A stretch of 64,000 nt of DNA from Doryteuthis pealeii (Eukaryota > Mollusca > Cephalopoda > Myopsida > Loliginidae), in NCBI GenBank assembly GCA_023376005.1, contig CM042145.1, forward strand, positions 16,616,022-16,680,021. The letters are read 5' to 3'. The notes under the pieces were generated by a model. The model searched no databases. It saw only the letters and a list, made by a program, of their open reading frames with translations, and was not told where the DNA came from. How positions within the stretch are numbered: the first letter of the stretch is position 1; each line of letters begins with the position of its first letter. Below, piece after piece: positions 40,381 to 49,507 of this stretch. A program made the translations under genes and the position numbers.

Positions 40381-42145
40381 GGTGAGTCAAAAGTTTTGCA
40401 ATATTTTGGTAAATGCTAGTTTGTGGTTCATATATCATGTATGGTGATAGTTGATGTGCTGAAACATTGTTCATTGCTTTTATAGAATACGATTCTATAT
40501 TTTATATCATAATAAGAATAAACACGCGTACACATTTCTTTTCCCAAACTTACGGAAAAGAAATTAAAACAAACACACGAACACAATCCTTTTCCTAAAC
40601 TTAAGGAAAAGTGATTAAAACAAATGTTTACATAAAAATCAGAATCGATTGGTTAGGTTAGCATTGCTCACTACTATGTCCACGTGTCCGGGCCTCAAAA
40701 AATTAATTACTTTTTGATCCACCTGGTAATTATAAAAGACAGAGAAGAAATCAGCAATTACAGAGATCTTGTCTCGCTGTCAGACAGTTACCATCTCCAC
40801 ACCGAATAGATCACACGGAATTCATCTTGCCGTCAGATAAAACACGACCAAGAAACAGATGTCCGAACGAATGATTTCACTACCTCCACACAACTAAGAC
40901 GCTCCTACTACTACAATTCTTTCAACATCAAGAATCCATTTCAGCAGGTCGTATATACAAAATTAATTCTCATTTCTAGCACACATCTATTTGAACTGTT
41001 CGACTACATAAACATTTTACATTTACCATTACACATTTCTTGACAAACTTTTACATTTTACATTTTACATTTCGTAGCAAACCTTTCCACATCATATCTA
41101 CGCTATTTCTTTTGAACATTCAATTTTGTTAATTATTGCAAATTTATTCTCCGAATAAATTTATTTGTTACCATTTAATCATATGCATTTGTTTTATCAT
41201 TTCTCCATATTTTCTACCTAAACTGTGTCATATTTTTATTCGTCATTTTAATATTATTTGCGAACCTCAACAACAAGGCATCTACACTTCACCCCATTTT
41301 GAAAACTGCACAGATGAATATGTAACATAGTCTAATTTGGGAGCTTAGGCTTTATGAGTTTGAACTGGGCCTATAATAAATGAATAGAAAATCCGTCGGG
41401 TTGGACAGCCGTATCTCTCCACCGAAAAAAAGACGTTCTCCCAGCGACTAAAGTCCCCTGACCAAGTCCTTGTCGCCTGCAACAATCTTTTCTAGCAGTC
41501 ATTGGCCAAAGCTCACTTGCCTCTTCTTCCTTGTCATACGTCAGTGCCCTTGTCAGCAAGATTGAAACGCAACTATCCCGGTGTGTTCAGGCAGGCCTTA
41601 AATAATAATTCATTACTCTGACTAAAATCCCACATCCGAGTCAATTGCGCAGTGTAGTAATTTGCATGTGTGCCAACGAGGTTGTCCAATGTCAAGTCAT
41701 GACTCACTATCAGGAGGATACAAGTTCAATCTCCCTAATCGCTCACTACACTCCCTCCTGATCTCATTTTGCACGCCAGACATGTTCTTGCTTGCTTTGA
41801 GCTATCACGTGCATGATTTCTCTTGCCAAGGGCCATAATGCTGCAAAAACATTTGTTGTGAGAAAGATAATGATGCAATTGATCACTGTACGGTGACCAG
41901 ATGGCTCAAAGAAATTTTGAGCAGACTGCAAGAACCTCGGCAATCAGGCAAGGTCAAGTACACTTAAAACCATTAATTCCGAGGCTGTGCTCCAAGCTAT
42001 AGAGGCACAGCAGGTGTGTAACACTTGGAGAGTATCAGGTGAAATTGGCATCTCACAGTCCAGTGTGCTTCATCACTTTTATGACCTCAGCAAAAGTTGA
42101 TGAATTCTGCCTCACATTACCAAAATATTGCAAAACCTATTACAG
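40381..42145 (+). pseudogene. Mariner remnant broken by two insertions
   Basis: The left end TGAGTCAAAAGTTTTGCAATA (40383) is the mariner terminal repeat seen at 6629. Internal sequence continues at 41305-41370 and 41827-42140, the last part giving NSEAVLQAIEA, WRVSGEIGISQSSVL and HITKILQN. No catalytic domain. The first break (about 40490-41290) holds unidentified sequence; the second (about 41373-41826) includes a tRNA-like string near 41677-41750. A GGGCC string at both edges of the second break may be a target duplication. Confidence 0.7.
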
Positions 42146-42339
42146 AGTGCGACAGAAATATCTTCTCGATTTTAAACTGTCACCTATGTGGTACAAGTGA
42201 ACTTAGGCAAGTGGCAATGGTAGCTCCTTCTAGCTAAGGTCTTACCTTTTTTATCAGATACAATATGTATAATTTTCAATGCATAGCAGTATTGATTTCC
42301 TATCAGGAACAGCATCATTTTGATATAACAAAATAAGCG

Positions 42340-42343
42340 AAGG

Positions 42344-42375
<32 letters not shown>
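42340..42375. repeat. (TA)n microsatellite
   Basis: TA tract directly left of a hammerhead-bearing segment. Confidence 0.95.
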
Positions 42376-42377
<2 letters not shown>

Positions 42378-42391
42378 GTTGTTGTGTCTAG

Positions 42392-42433
42392 CCACACTGA
42401 AGAGGTGTGAAATGCCGAAACATTTTTCTGTGG
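42392..42433 (+). ncRNA. Hammerhead-like motif, first of a direct pair
   Basis: Stem I CCACA/TGTGG (42392-42396, 42429-42433), core CTGAAGA (42397-42403), stem II GGTG/TGCC, GAAA (42417-42420), TTC cleavage triplet. Stem III has decayed to CATTTT. Confidence 0.55.
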
Positions 42434-42686
42434 ATGACTTATTAATATATGTTCCCAAAACATGGTAGAGCTCTCTAAGGGGTGATTTAAATTAACTTTC
42501 ATTGCCAGAATATATAAAGCAATGATCGTCTGCTTGCAGACTAGATCTCTCTGGTGATCGTAAAATATATAAACAAACCTATGTATTTAATAGTTTAAAA
42601 CACCACCCCATTACGGCAGCTGTCAAAATGGCCGAGAGGTTAAGAAATCAGGCTGGCAAAAAGTCAGAGGTAGTTGCTGTGTCTAG

Positions 42687-42728
42687 CCACATTGAAGAGG
42701 TGTGAAACACCGAAACATGTGTCTGCTG
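42687..42728 (+). ncRNA. Hammerhead-like motif, second of a direct pair
   Basis: Exactly 295 bp after the first. Here stem II is perfect (GGTGT/ACACC), stem III is CA/TG with a TG loop and the triplet is GTC. The core has changed to TTGAAGA and stem I is damaged. The two copies have each lost different parts. Confidence 0.55.
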
Positions 42729-42732
42729 ATGA

Positions 42733-42737
<5 letters not shown>

Positions 42738-42778
<41 letters not shown>
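42738..42778. repeat. (TA)n microsatellite
   Basis: Pure TA tract. Confidence 0.95.
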
Positions 42779-42779
<1 letters not shown>

Positions 42780-42937
42780 ATGTTTATTTATTTTAAAAGC
42801 ATTGTTGAATAAAGTATATATTATTATTTATATTTTTGCTTGAAGGCAATTACAATGCGTATATCGCATAAAATTCAATAATTATAGAAGATAATAATGA
42901 CAAGTGAATTTCGGTAAAGAATTATTCTGTGTGTAGA

Positions 42938-42983
42938 ACACCGTACAGACTGTTTCAACTTTATTAAGTCTCATCAGCGATGT
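42938..42983 (-). ncRNA. Type I hammerhead ribozyme
   Basis: Minus-strand order: stem I ACATCG/CGGTGT with one G-U pair, core CTGATGA, stem II GACTT/AAGTT with AATA loop, GAAA, stem III CAG/CTG with one-base loop, GTA triplet. Only the closing G-U pair of stem II is non-ideal. Confidence 0.78.
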
Positions 42984-43354
42984 ATACTAACGATTTCCCT
43001 CCGACAGAAATCGAAACCGGGACTTCAGCAGGATAGTCAGAAACCATACTGCTTCGGCCATGATACAACACGGGATAATCTTTGCGAAATTAACCTGTCA
43101 ATGATACTGATATGTCTCTACCATATGAGGTAAGGGGACGTTGAGTGAATAATAACAAACCCGGGTCTTATGCTCTTCGGCGAAAGGAAATAAGATTTTT
43201 GGATGTTTGTTTATTTTAGAAGCATTGTTGAATAAAATATATATTAATATCTATATTTTTGCTTGAAGGCAATTACAATGCGTATATCGCATAAAATTCG
43301 ATAATTATAGAAGATAATAATGACCAGTGAATTTCGGTAGAACATGTGTGTAGA

Positions 43355-43400
43355 ACATCGTACAGACTGTTTCAACTTTATTAAGTCTCATCAGCGATGT
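43355..43400 (-). ncRNA. Type I hammerhead ribozyme, best stem I
   Basis: Same as 42938-42983 but stem I is six Watson-Crick pairs (ACATCG with CGATGT). Core CTGATGA, GAAA and GTA are intact. One of the strongest candidates here for self-cleavage. Confidence 0.82.
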
Positions 43401-43516
43401 ATACTAACATACAGCACGGGATTTTCCCGTGCTGTATCATGGCCGAAGTAGTATGGTTTCTGACTATCCTGCTGAAGTCCCGGTTTCGATTTCTGTCGGA
43501 GGGAAATCGTTAGTAT

Positions 43517-43562
43517 ACATCGCTGATGAGACTTAATAAAGTTGAAACAGTCTGTACGGTGT
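43517..43562 (+). ncRNA. Type I hammerhead ribozyme, inverted partner
   Basis: Stem I ACATCG (43517-43522) with CGGTGT (43557-43562); CTGATGA (43523-43529); stem II 43530-43543; GAAA (43544-43547); stem III CAG-T-CTG (43548-43554); GTA triplet ending 43556. Confidence 0.8.
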
Positions 43563-43681
43563 TCTACACACAGAATAATTCTTTACCAGAATTCACTTGT
43601 CATTATTATCTTCTATAATTATCAAATTTTATGTGATATACGCATTGTAATTGCCTTCAAGCAAAAATATAAATAATAATG

Positions 43682-43689
<8 letters not shown>

Positions 43690-43717
<28 letters not shown>
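43690..43717. repeat. (TA)n microsatellite
   Basis: TA tract between two PLE-type units. Confidence 0.95.
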
Positions 43718-43719
<2 letters not shown>

Positions 43720-43725
43720 GGGGGT

Positions 43726-44046
43726 AAATTATGGATATGAATCTGACAATATACATAAAAGGAAAAACAAAATGTTCCAAAAAAGATGAATTTATTATAT
43801 TTATGTTGATGTTTAAACGTTTCAGTTTATATAAAACCTTCTTCATTTATGAGCCTTTTTTTTTTTTTTTTTTTTACATATTTCCAACTCAAATCATTCA
43901 AAAACATCCATCACCTTTTGAACAACAAAAAATATTTTCTCTTCTTTTTATCATATTGTCCTGAAGAAGATTTTATATAGACTGAAACGTTTAAACGTCA
44001 AAATAAACTTAATAAATTCATCTTTTTGGGAACATTTTATTTTATA
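43726..44046. repeat. Inverted pair of PLE-type 3' ends
   Basis: Arms at 43757-43850 and 43965-44040 are reverse complements (AAGATGAATTTATTA, GTTTAAACGTTTCAGTTTAT). Each carries a hammerhead-like motif. Minus 43808-43846 has ATGAAGA, GAAA, CGTTTAAACA, ATC. Plus 43971-44009 has CTGAAGA, GAAA, CGTTTAAACG, GTC. Neither has a good stem I. The left end has the ATGAATCTGACAATAT terminal motif. Confidence 0.75.
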
Positions 44047-44096
44047 TATATATATAATATATATATATATATATTATATATGTAGAATTAAACAAA

Positions 44097-44490
44097 AGGC
44101 ATATGTCAGATAATAGCTCCATTTCACAACATCTAAAATTACATGCATGCCCCCCCCACTCTAATTACCGAAATATCTTAACGGAAAATACGCATATTTT
44201 GCACAAAGAAAAAAACAAACAAAATCTCCAAATACTAGAAGCTTTATACATCAAACAATACAAACCATCCTTAAATAAGATTAATTTTGAATGCAGTAGT
44301 CACATTTTAAAATGCCTATAATGTTTTTCTTACCAATTCTCCTCCTTCCAACCTCCACACCCCTTAATATAATTTGTACGAGTTTCCCTCCTAGTTACTC
44401 TCACTACTACTAACTTGAAAAACACTGGAACACAAACAAATCACCCCTGATGATGGCACTTCAAAGTGCCGAAAGTACTTGGGATAAAAA
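44097..44490 (+). pseudogene. Penelope-like GIY-YIG endonuclease C-terminus plus hammerhead-like 3' UTR
   Basis: The frame to 44321 ends in NLQILEALYIKQYKPSLNKI. The E-A-L-Y-I glutamate and P-S-L-N asparagine are the final motif of the GIY-YIG endonuclease of Penelope-like elements. About 125 bp downstream, CTGATGA (44447-44453), a seven-pair stem II (GGCACTT/AAGTGCC) and GAAA (44471-44474) make a hammerhead-like core, but the cleavage triplet is ruined (TTG). RT is absent. The close coupling of PLE endonuclease and hammerhead supports PLE origin of the ribozymes in this window. Confidence 0.7.
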
Positions 44491-44635
44491 CTTTGGTGGA
44501 CTAATCCACAGATTCCATCCAAATGTAAAAAAGTTGGCCAGAAAGCTCGAAAAGATCGTTAATAAAATTGTTAAACAGGAGACGTGCCTTTTGTTTAATT
44601 CTACATGTATAAATGAAAGAATGCTGCCCAAATAC

Positions 44636-44672
44636 ACACACACACACACACACACACTGACACACACACATA
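44636..44672. repeat. (CA)n microsatellite
   Basis: CA dinucleotide tract. Confidence 0.95.
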
Positions 44673-44674
44673 TA

Positions 44675-45000
44675 ATAATGATAATGAAATTTATTGTGTA
44701 CAGTGCTCAGCTGCACCACAACTCATCAAAGTCTCATGTCAAGTACACAGAATAATGTATTAGTGTCAGGAACATGAACAGTTTATAGTAGTAATATGCA
44801 TGTATGTGTGTGCGTGTGTGCATATGTGTGTGGAGAGGGTCATCAGGTATAGTGTCGGCGGATTACAGGAAGCATGGAGGTGCTGGAAGTTTCAGTGTTT
44901 CGGCAGCCTACAACAGACACGGGAAGCTTATTCCATGCCTCCGCAATTCTGAGCGTAAAGAAATGTTTCCGAAAGTCACATGAACAACAATATTTTATAA
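44675..45000 (-). pseudogene. CR1-like LINE 3' end, second copy
   Basis: On the minus strand AAATTTCATTATCATTATTA forms the tail at the left. The frame then reads HVTFGNISLRSELRRHGI-type residues matching the end of 8809-9090 in altered form. The 3' UTR (CATGAGACTTTGATGAGTTG, GTTCATGTTCCTGACAC) is shared with 9120-9250. Frameshifts are present. Confidence 0.75.
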
Positions 45001-45395
45001 TATGATTGCTGCTAAGCCATAAATAAGTAATAACTTCCCTGTATCCTTTTGGTCATATTAGATCATCTCTAGTCAAAGTTTGAAGTTCTATCAGGTGTGA
45101 GTCATAGATGTTATTGTTACAATTTTTGTGGACATTTTTAGGCTTCAAGTGAGAGCAGTTTGCAGTGGAGATCCCTTGTGTTAAGCAGAGTGTGATCTTT
45201 AGTGAAGAATCCTTTGGTTGTTCCTCAGTGTCCCTTAGTGTTGGGTAAAATCCTTGGTGTTCCTTGGTGTTGATTAGTATCCTTTGGTTGAGCAAAGTCC
45301 TTGGTTGCAAGTCCATTTGGTAATGGCAAATACGTGCACATAAACACACACACATAAACAAACACACGGACACACACACACGCAGAGAGTTTGGA
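45001..45395. other. Unannotated sequence with a short CA tract
   Basis: Repeated CCTTGGTGTT/CCTTTGGTTG strings between 45200 and 45310 make a weak tandem pattern; no gene. Confidence 0.45.
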
Positions 45396-45589
45396 AGACA
45401 TGAAACAAAACCAAATGGACAGTCACTAGCAACGACTTCAGTTTCGGAGATCTTCTGTAGATGAGATTTTTATCTCGAAATATTAAGAATTTTTAAAAAT
45501 AAAAAAATTAAAGGTTAACAGACAACACCATAGTTACCTTATTTTTCTTTACACTTGCATTGAGATAGTCTTCCAAACCAACCACCAAG

Positions 45590-45600
<11 letters not shown>
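45396..45600 (+). repeat. Hammerhead-like element
   Basis: Plus-strand motif at 45451-45488: stem I TCTT/AAGA, CTGTAGA (two changes from CTGANGA), stem II GAGAT/ATCTC, GAAA. After GAAA the sequence matches both arms of the 34.8 kb palindrome. Confidence 0.55.
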
Positions 45601-45621
<21 letters not shown>

Positions 45622-45629
<8 letters not shown>

Positions 45630-48035
45630 TATAAAGGAGAGATTGTGGTATGTACGTGTCGACGTATAACAAAAAAACGGGAGGTCACTCAAATTTTAAA
45701 TCTTGCATACACATTAATATTCTACTAACTAAGAAATATGCCAAATTTAATTATCGATTTTTACTGATTAAGGGTTGTAATTAATTAATTAAGCCAAAAT
45801 CACCCAATTTGCGGAACTGTCTGTATACCAGCCCCTGCTGATAATAAAATATTGTCTCTGCCTGCTTATTGTTACAGCGATATCAGCAGCGAAGTTTTGA
45901 TTTTAGTGCATTAATTTTGCAGTCTAAGCTGTTCAGCTCAGAATTTATTGCCAATCTTTAACAATTTTTACATCGTTAGAAAGAAAAGAAATTAATCTTT
46001 CTAAATATGTAATTTGTATGAGTTTTTATCAATAGAATCATTTTTTACAGCGAGTTAAAAAATTAAAAAAATGGCTTCGGATAGCCATGCTGCCTTTTAG
46101 TATCGTGATACAAGCAGTGCAGTCTATGCCAGTCAGCTCGGAATCTCTCGCCTATTTATGGTCCAATCTTTAAAATATTTATATCTTTAGAAATAAGATG
46201 AAATAGTCTTTCTGAATATGTAATTTGTATGTGTTTTTATAGATTAAATTATTTTTTACAGCGAGTTAAAAAAAACCCAAAAAACTGCTACATACAGCCG
46301 ATAAATAGCCGATAATACTAATAAGGTTTTTTTTCCAAACTTCATTTGTCCATATTCTTAAATTGTACAGTACACTCATTTTAATTTTTAATTTTTGTAA
46401 TGCATAAAAATTGTAGAAAATCAAAATTTACGCTTTACGGTTATTATAAATAAATTATTAAAAAAATATTTTAATTGTAAATAAAAATATCATGAAAATC
46501 AGTTTACGGTTACATATTTGTATAAATTAAACTAACATTTTCATTTGAATAAAATGACTTTTAATCCTTTAATTTATTTATTAATTTTTATTGTTAGAGT
46601 TTTAAAGGGTTAGAAATAACAATAAAATTGACGAATGTCCTTAGAAACTGTTTTTCTTTTGGGAGGAGGTGAGGGGTTCGTTAACTAATTATTTTCTAAG
46701 ACCACGATATAAAAAAACAAAAGGTTACTAATATGGACAAAATCCAGTGTTTTATCTTTAGTCGAAGGCCCGACTGGATTTAAGTAGTCTGTGTACTCAA
46801 CAGTTAGTTGTGAGACAAGATTTATTTCAAGTGTTTCCGACAATATCCAGTTATTAGAACATTTCAAGAATTTTTTATATGTAAGTACGAAAAATTGTAA
46901 ACACCCTGAGTGCTTTGTTTATCAAAATGACATGATTCATTAGTAAATGACCCAAAAAGTTGATATCCCATAAAACAAAACAACTAACAACCAACATTTA
47001 AATTATTATTTATAATACAATTTAAAATATTTTGGTATGGGGGATCGATTTACTATGAACTTATACGAGGAAATGAGCACCCGTGAAAACTAAAAAAATA
47101 AAGAACTTTTAAGAATTTTTTTTTTTATAATCTGATAGATTGGTGTGTGTAATCGATAATAATCCACTGAAGGAAAAAAAAAATTAGATAGGGGGGGGGG
47201 TCCAGATGATCAGGTCCACCAAAACGTTTTTAAACAATGTTTTTAAAATACTATCTTAAGTTTAAGCAAAAATAGATATTGCAATAAGAAGAATTTAAAT
47301 TTTCGATTCTCAGCTTCTTTTTAAACTCAACATGCAATTAAGAACTAGATGTGAATTGTTGTCATGTACAAAAAATTGTGGAAAAATTGAAATTGTTTCA
47401 AAACAAGTTTATGGTTACTTTTTCATTTGAATAAAATGGCGAAATCTTTCAACTACTAATATGAACACAATTTTAATTCTGAGTTTCTGTTATTATTAGA
47501 CTTTTTTAAGGGCTAAAAGTAAAAATAAAATAAAATTGACAAATACTTATTCATAGATTGGTCGGAGCAGATTTTTGGCAATTTTTTTGTGAAGGGGGGT
47601 TAAAATTGATTTGTAAAAACAAGGATTTTTCAACAAATTGGGTATACTTACAAGAACGTGTATTACATTAAGTAACAATATTTTTGTTTATCTTATTTTC
47701 CTTTCCTTACATGTGTCTAATTCGGCTGTAATTTAAATATATATTACATTGTTAAGTTTTTCTGTTCTATTAGGTACATGTGATGTTACAAAATTTACAA
47801 AAATAATAAAAATAAAAACAAATATACAAACAAATACTTTCAATTTGTTGTATAATAATATGTAATAATTTTAAACTATAAAACAGAAAATACAAATCCT
47901 GAAATATACAAATTCTCAATGATTTTAGTTTCAAGAATTATTTTCCTCTTACCCCCTCTCTAACTACTTTCTTTCTCACTCCCTGGTGTTCCAAATTTCA
48001 TTTTAGTCCAATCATGGACCGGGTACTTTAGCTAA
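45622..48035 (+). mobile_element. Helitron II copy A (~2.4 kb, non-autonomous)
   Basis: Reverse complements of this segment occur at 57332-59003 (5' part) and 62661-64000 (3' part). The 3' end is GTCCAATCATGGACCGGGTAC followed by TTTAGCTAA, i.e. a CTRR end before T, with a decayed hairpin. In copy C the hairpin is perfect (CCGGTC/GACCGG). The 5' TC has decayed to TA here but is TC in copy B. Internally a ~190 bp unit is repeated (45900-46075 and 46095-46275, with TTTCTAAATATGTAATTTGT and TTTTTTACAGCGAGTTAAA). No Rep/helicase gene is visible. Confidence 0.8.
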
Positions 48036-48079
48036 TATATATATATATATATATGAGGAGTAGAGGATTTGAATAAATA

Positions 48080-48165
48080 TGGTTGAGAATAGAGGAAAAT
48101 GTGGATAAAACATTTATGCTGTTTTGTGCTGTTTTATCCACACTTTCCTCTATTCTCAACTACAT
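48080..48165. repeat. Inverted repeat, ~31 bp arms
   Basis: GTTGAGAATAGAGGAAAATG and TGGATAAAACA return inverted as TGTTTTATCCACACTTTCCTC and TATTCTCAAC. Confidence 0.9.
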
Positions 48166-48352
48166 ATATATGTACATATATATGAAGTAGTCAAACAATG
48201 TGTTTGAAATGGCGAAGGCCGACAATTTATGGGAGATTATGTGCTTAATTAAAGTCATACCTAATTTTGTTAATTAATTGATTATAATTAAATGAATTAG
48301 GCGTGCATATTGGTTTAAATGTAAGGCGTAAACAAATCGAGAAAAAGTCGAT

Positions 48353-48394
48353 CTCTGTATGTACATTTCAGCCTATTAAGCCTCATCAGCAGAG
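48353..48394 (-). ncRNA. Type I hammerhead ribozyme
   Basis: Minus strand: stem I CTCTG/CAGAG (five pairs), core CTGATGA, stem II GGCT/GGCT (with two G-U pairs), GAAA, self-complementary TGTACA as minimal stem III, ATA triplet. Next to a (TA)n tract at 48448-48482. Minimal stem III suggests dimeric action. Confidence 0.7.
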
Positions 48395-48445
48395 CTATAG
48401 ACAGGGCAGTGCTTTGTGCGTGATTCGAACCCTACCTGTCAGGCT

Positions 48446-48447
<2 letters not shown>

Positions 48448-48482
<35 letters not shown>
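48448..48482. repeat. (TA)n microsatellite
   Basis: Pure TA tract. Confidence 0.95.
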
Positions 48483-48486
<4 letters not shown>

Positions 48487-49288
48487 TAGAAAAAACATGA
48501 CCTGTTGTGTCACCTACTGAGTTCTGGGTAGTTAATTGAAATTAGGGAAAAGTGAATTTGCAAAGCAAATTAATTTTTTTTTTTTATATACGACTGGAGA
48601 ATTAAAAAAAAGACCATTAAAATCATTTTGTAAGATTTCTAAGAAAGGGAATGTTTGACCTAATTTAAACTATGAGTTACATGCTGAAACTTCACATACA
48701 TACACATTTCACACTCTCTAAATCACTCTCTTTACACTCAAAGAGAAACTATCATATATAATGAGGAGGTAATCAAGATATATATAGAGAGGGGGAAAGT
48801 GGCAGGCAGAATGGGAAGTAAGAGACACGTCAGTTTTTGACTTAATTGCAAATTACGACTAATTAGAAATGATTTTTTTTAAAAACATAACTCAATCCTA
48901 GAACTAAGGAATATTTTGATATGAATTTTGTATCATTAAACTAAATAGGAAAAAGCCTTTAGCAAACAATCATTGATTCACTCAGCTTTCATATAATGAT
49001 AGATATTGACATGGATAGGTACACAGAATAATAAGTAGTTTTTAAAACAAAGTATGTAAATTAGCTAACTCTGTTAGAGTTAGCTAATTAGCATATTTTA
49101 TTTTAAAAACTGCTTATTAAAAATGATGCAAGATAATGACAAAAGATTATTTATAATTATTCTGTTTATGAGGATCATGACCCGTTTCTTTATTTTCTTC
49201 TCTTTCTATTTCCTTTTATAGGCAATTTTAGTCATGTCCTGTTTAGACAAGTTTCCACAAATGTCTTCCTCATATCTTTATATCTATA
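48483..49288. other. AT-rich spacer
   Basis: A short palindrome, GTTAGCTAA-centred, lies at 49060-49095. No gene recognised. Confidence 0.45.
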
Positions 49289-49380
49289 TATCTCTCTCTC
49301 TCTCTTTCTCTTTCTTTCTCTCCTCTCTTCTCTTTCTCCTTTTCTTTCTCTCTCTCTCTCTCATATTATATATATATATA
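49289..49380. repeat. (CT)n/(TTTC)n low-complexity tract
   Basis: CT- and TTTCTC-rich block just before the assembly gap. Confidence 0.9.
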
Positions 49381-49407
49381 ATATTGTGGGTGTTTGATCT
49401 CTCTTCT

Positions 49408-49507
49408 NNNNNNNNNNNNNNNNNNNNNNNNNNNNNNNNNNNNNNNNNNNNNNNNNNNNNNNNNNNNNNNNNNNNNNNNNNNNNNNNNNNNNNNNNNNNN
49501 NNNNNNN
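49408..49507. other. Assembly gap, exactly 100 N
   Basis: Runs of exactly 100 N are the usual placeholder for gaps of unknown size. The 5' LTR and most of gag of the Gypsy element would lie here. Confidence 0.98.

Larger units (their letters stand above)
42786..43690. repeat. Three copies of a hammerhead element, two direct and one inverted
   Basis: Unit segments GCTTGAAGGCAATTACAATG, ATTATAGAAGATAATAATGA and CTTTATTAAGTCTCATCAGC occur in direct orientation at 42800-43000 and 43220-43410, and inverted at 43500-43690. A segment with GATTTCCCTCCGACAGAAAT and GGGACTTCAGCAGGATAGTC is copied beside the first and the inverted unit. The second and third units face each other around about 100 bp with a CAGCACGGGA/TCCCGTGCTG hairpin. 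Confidence 0.88.
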
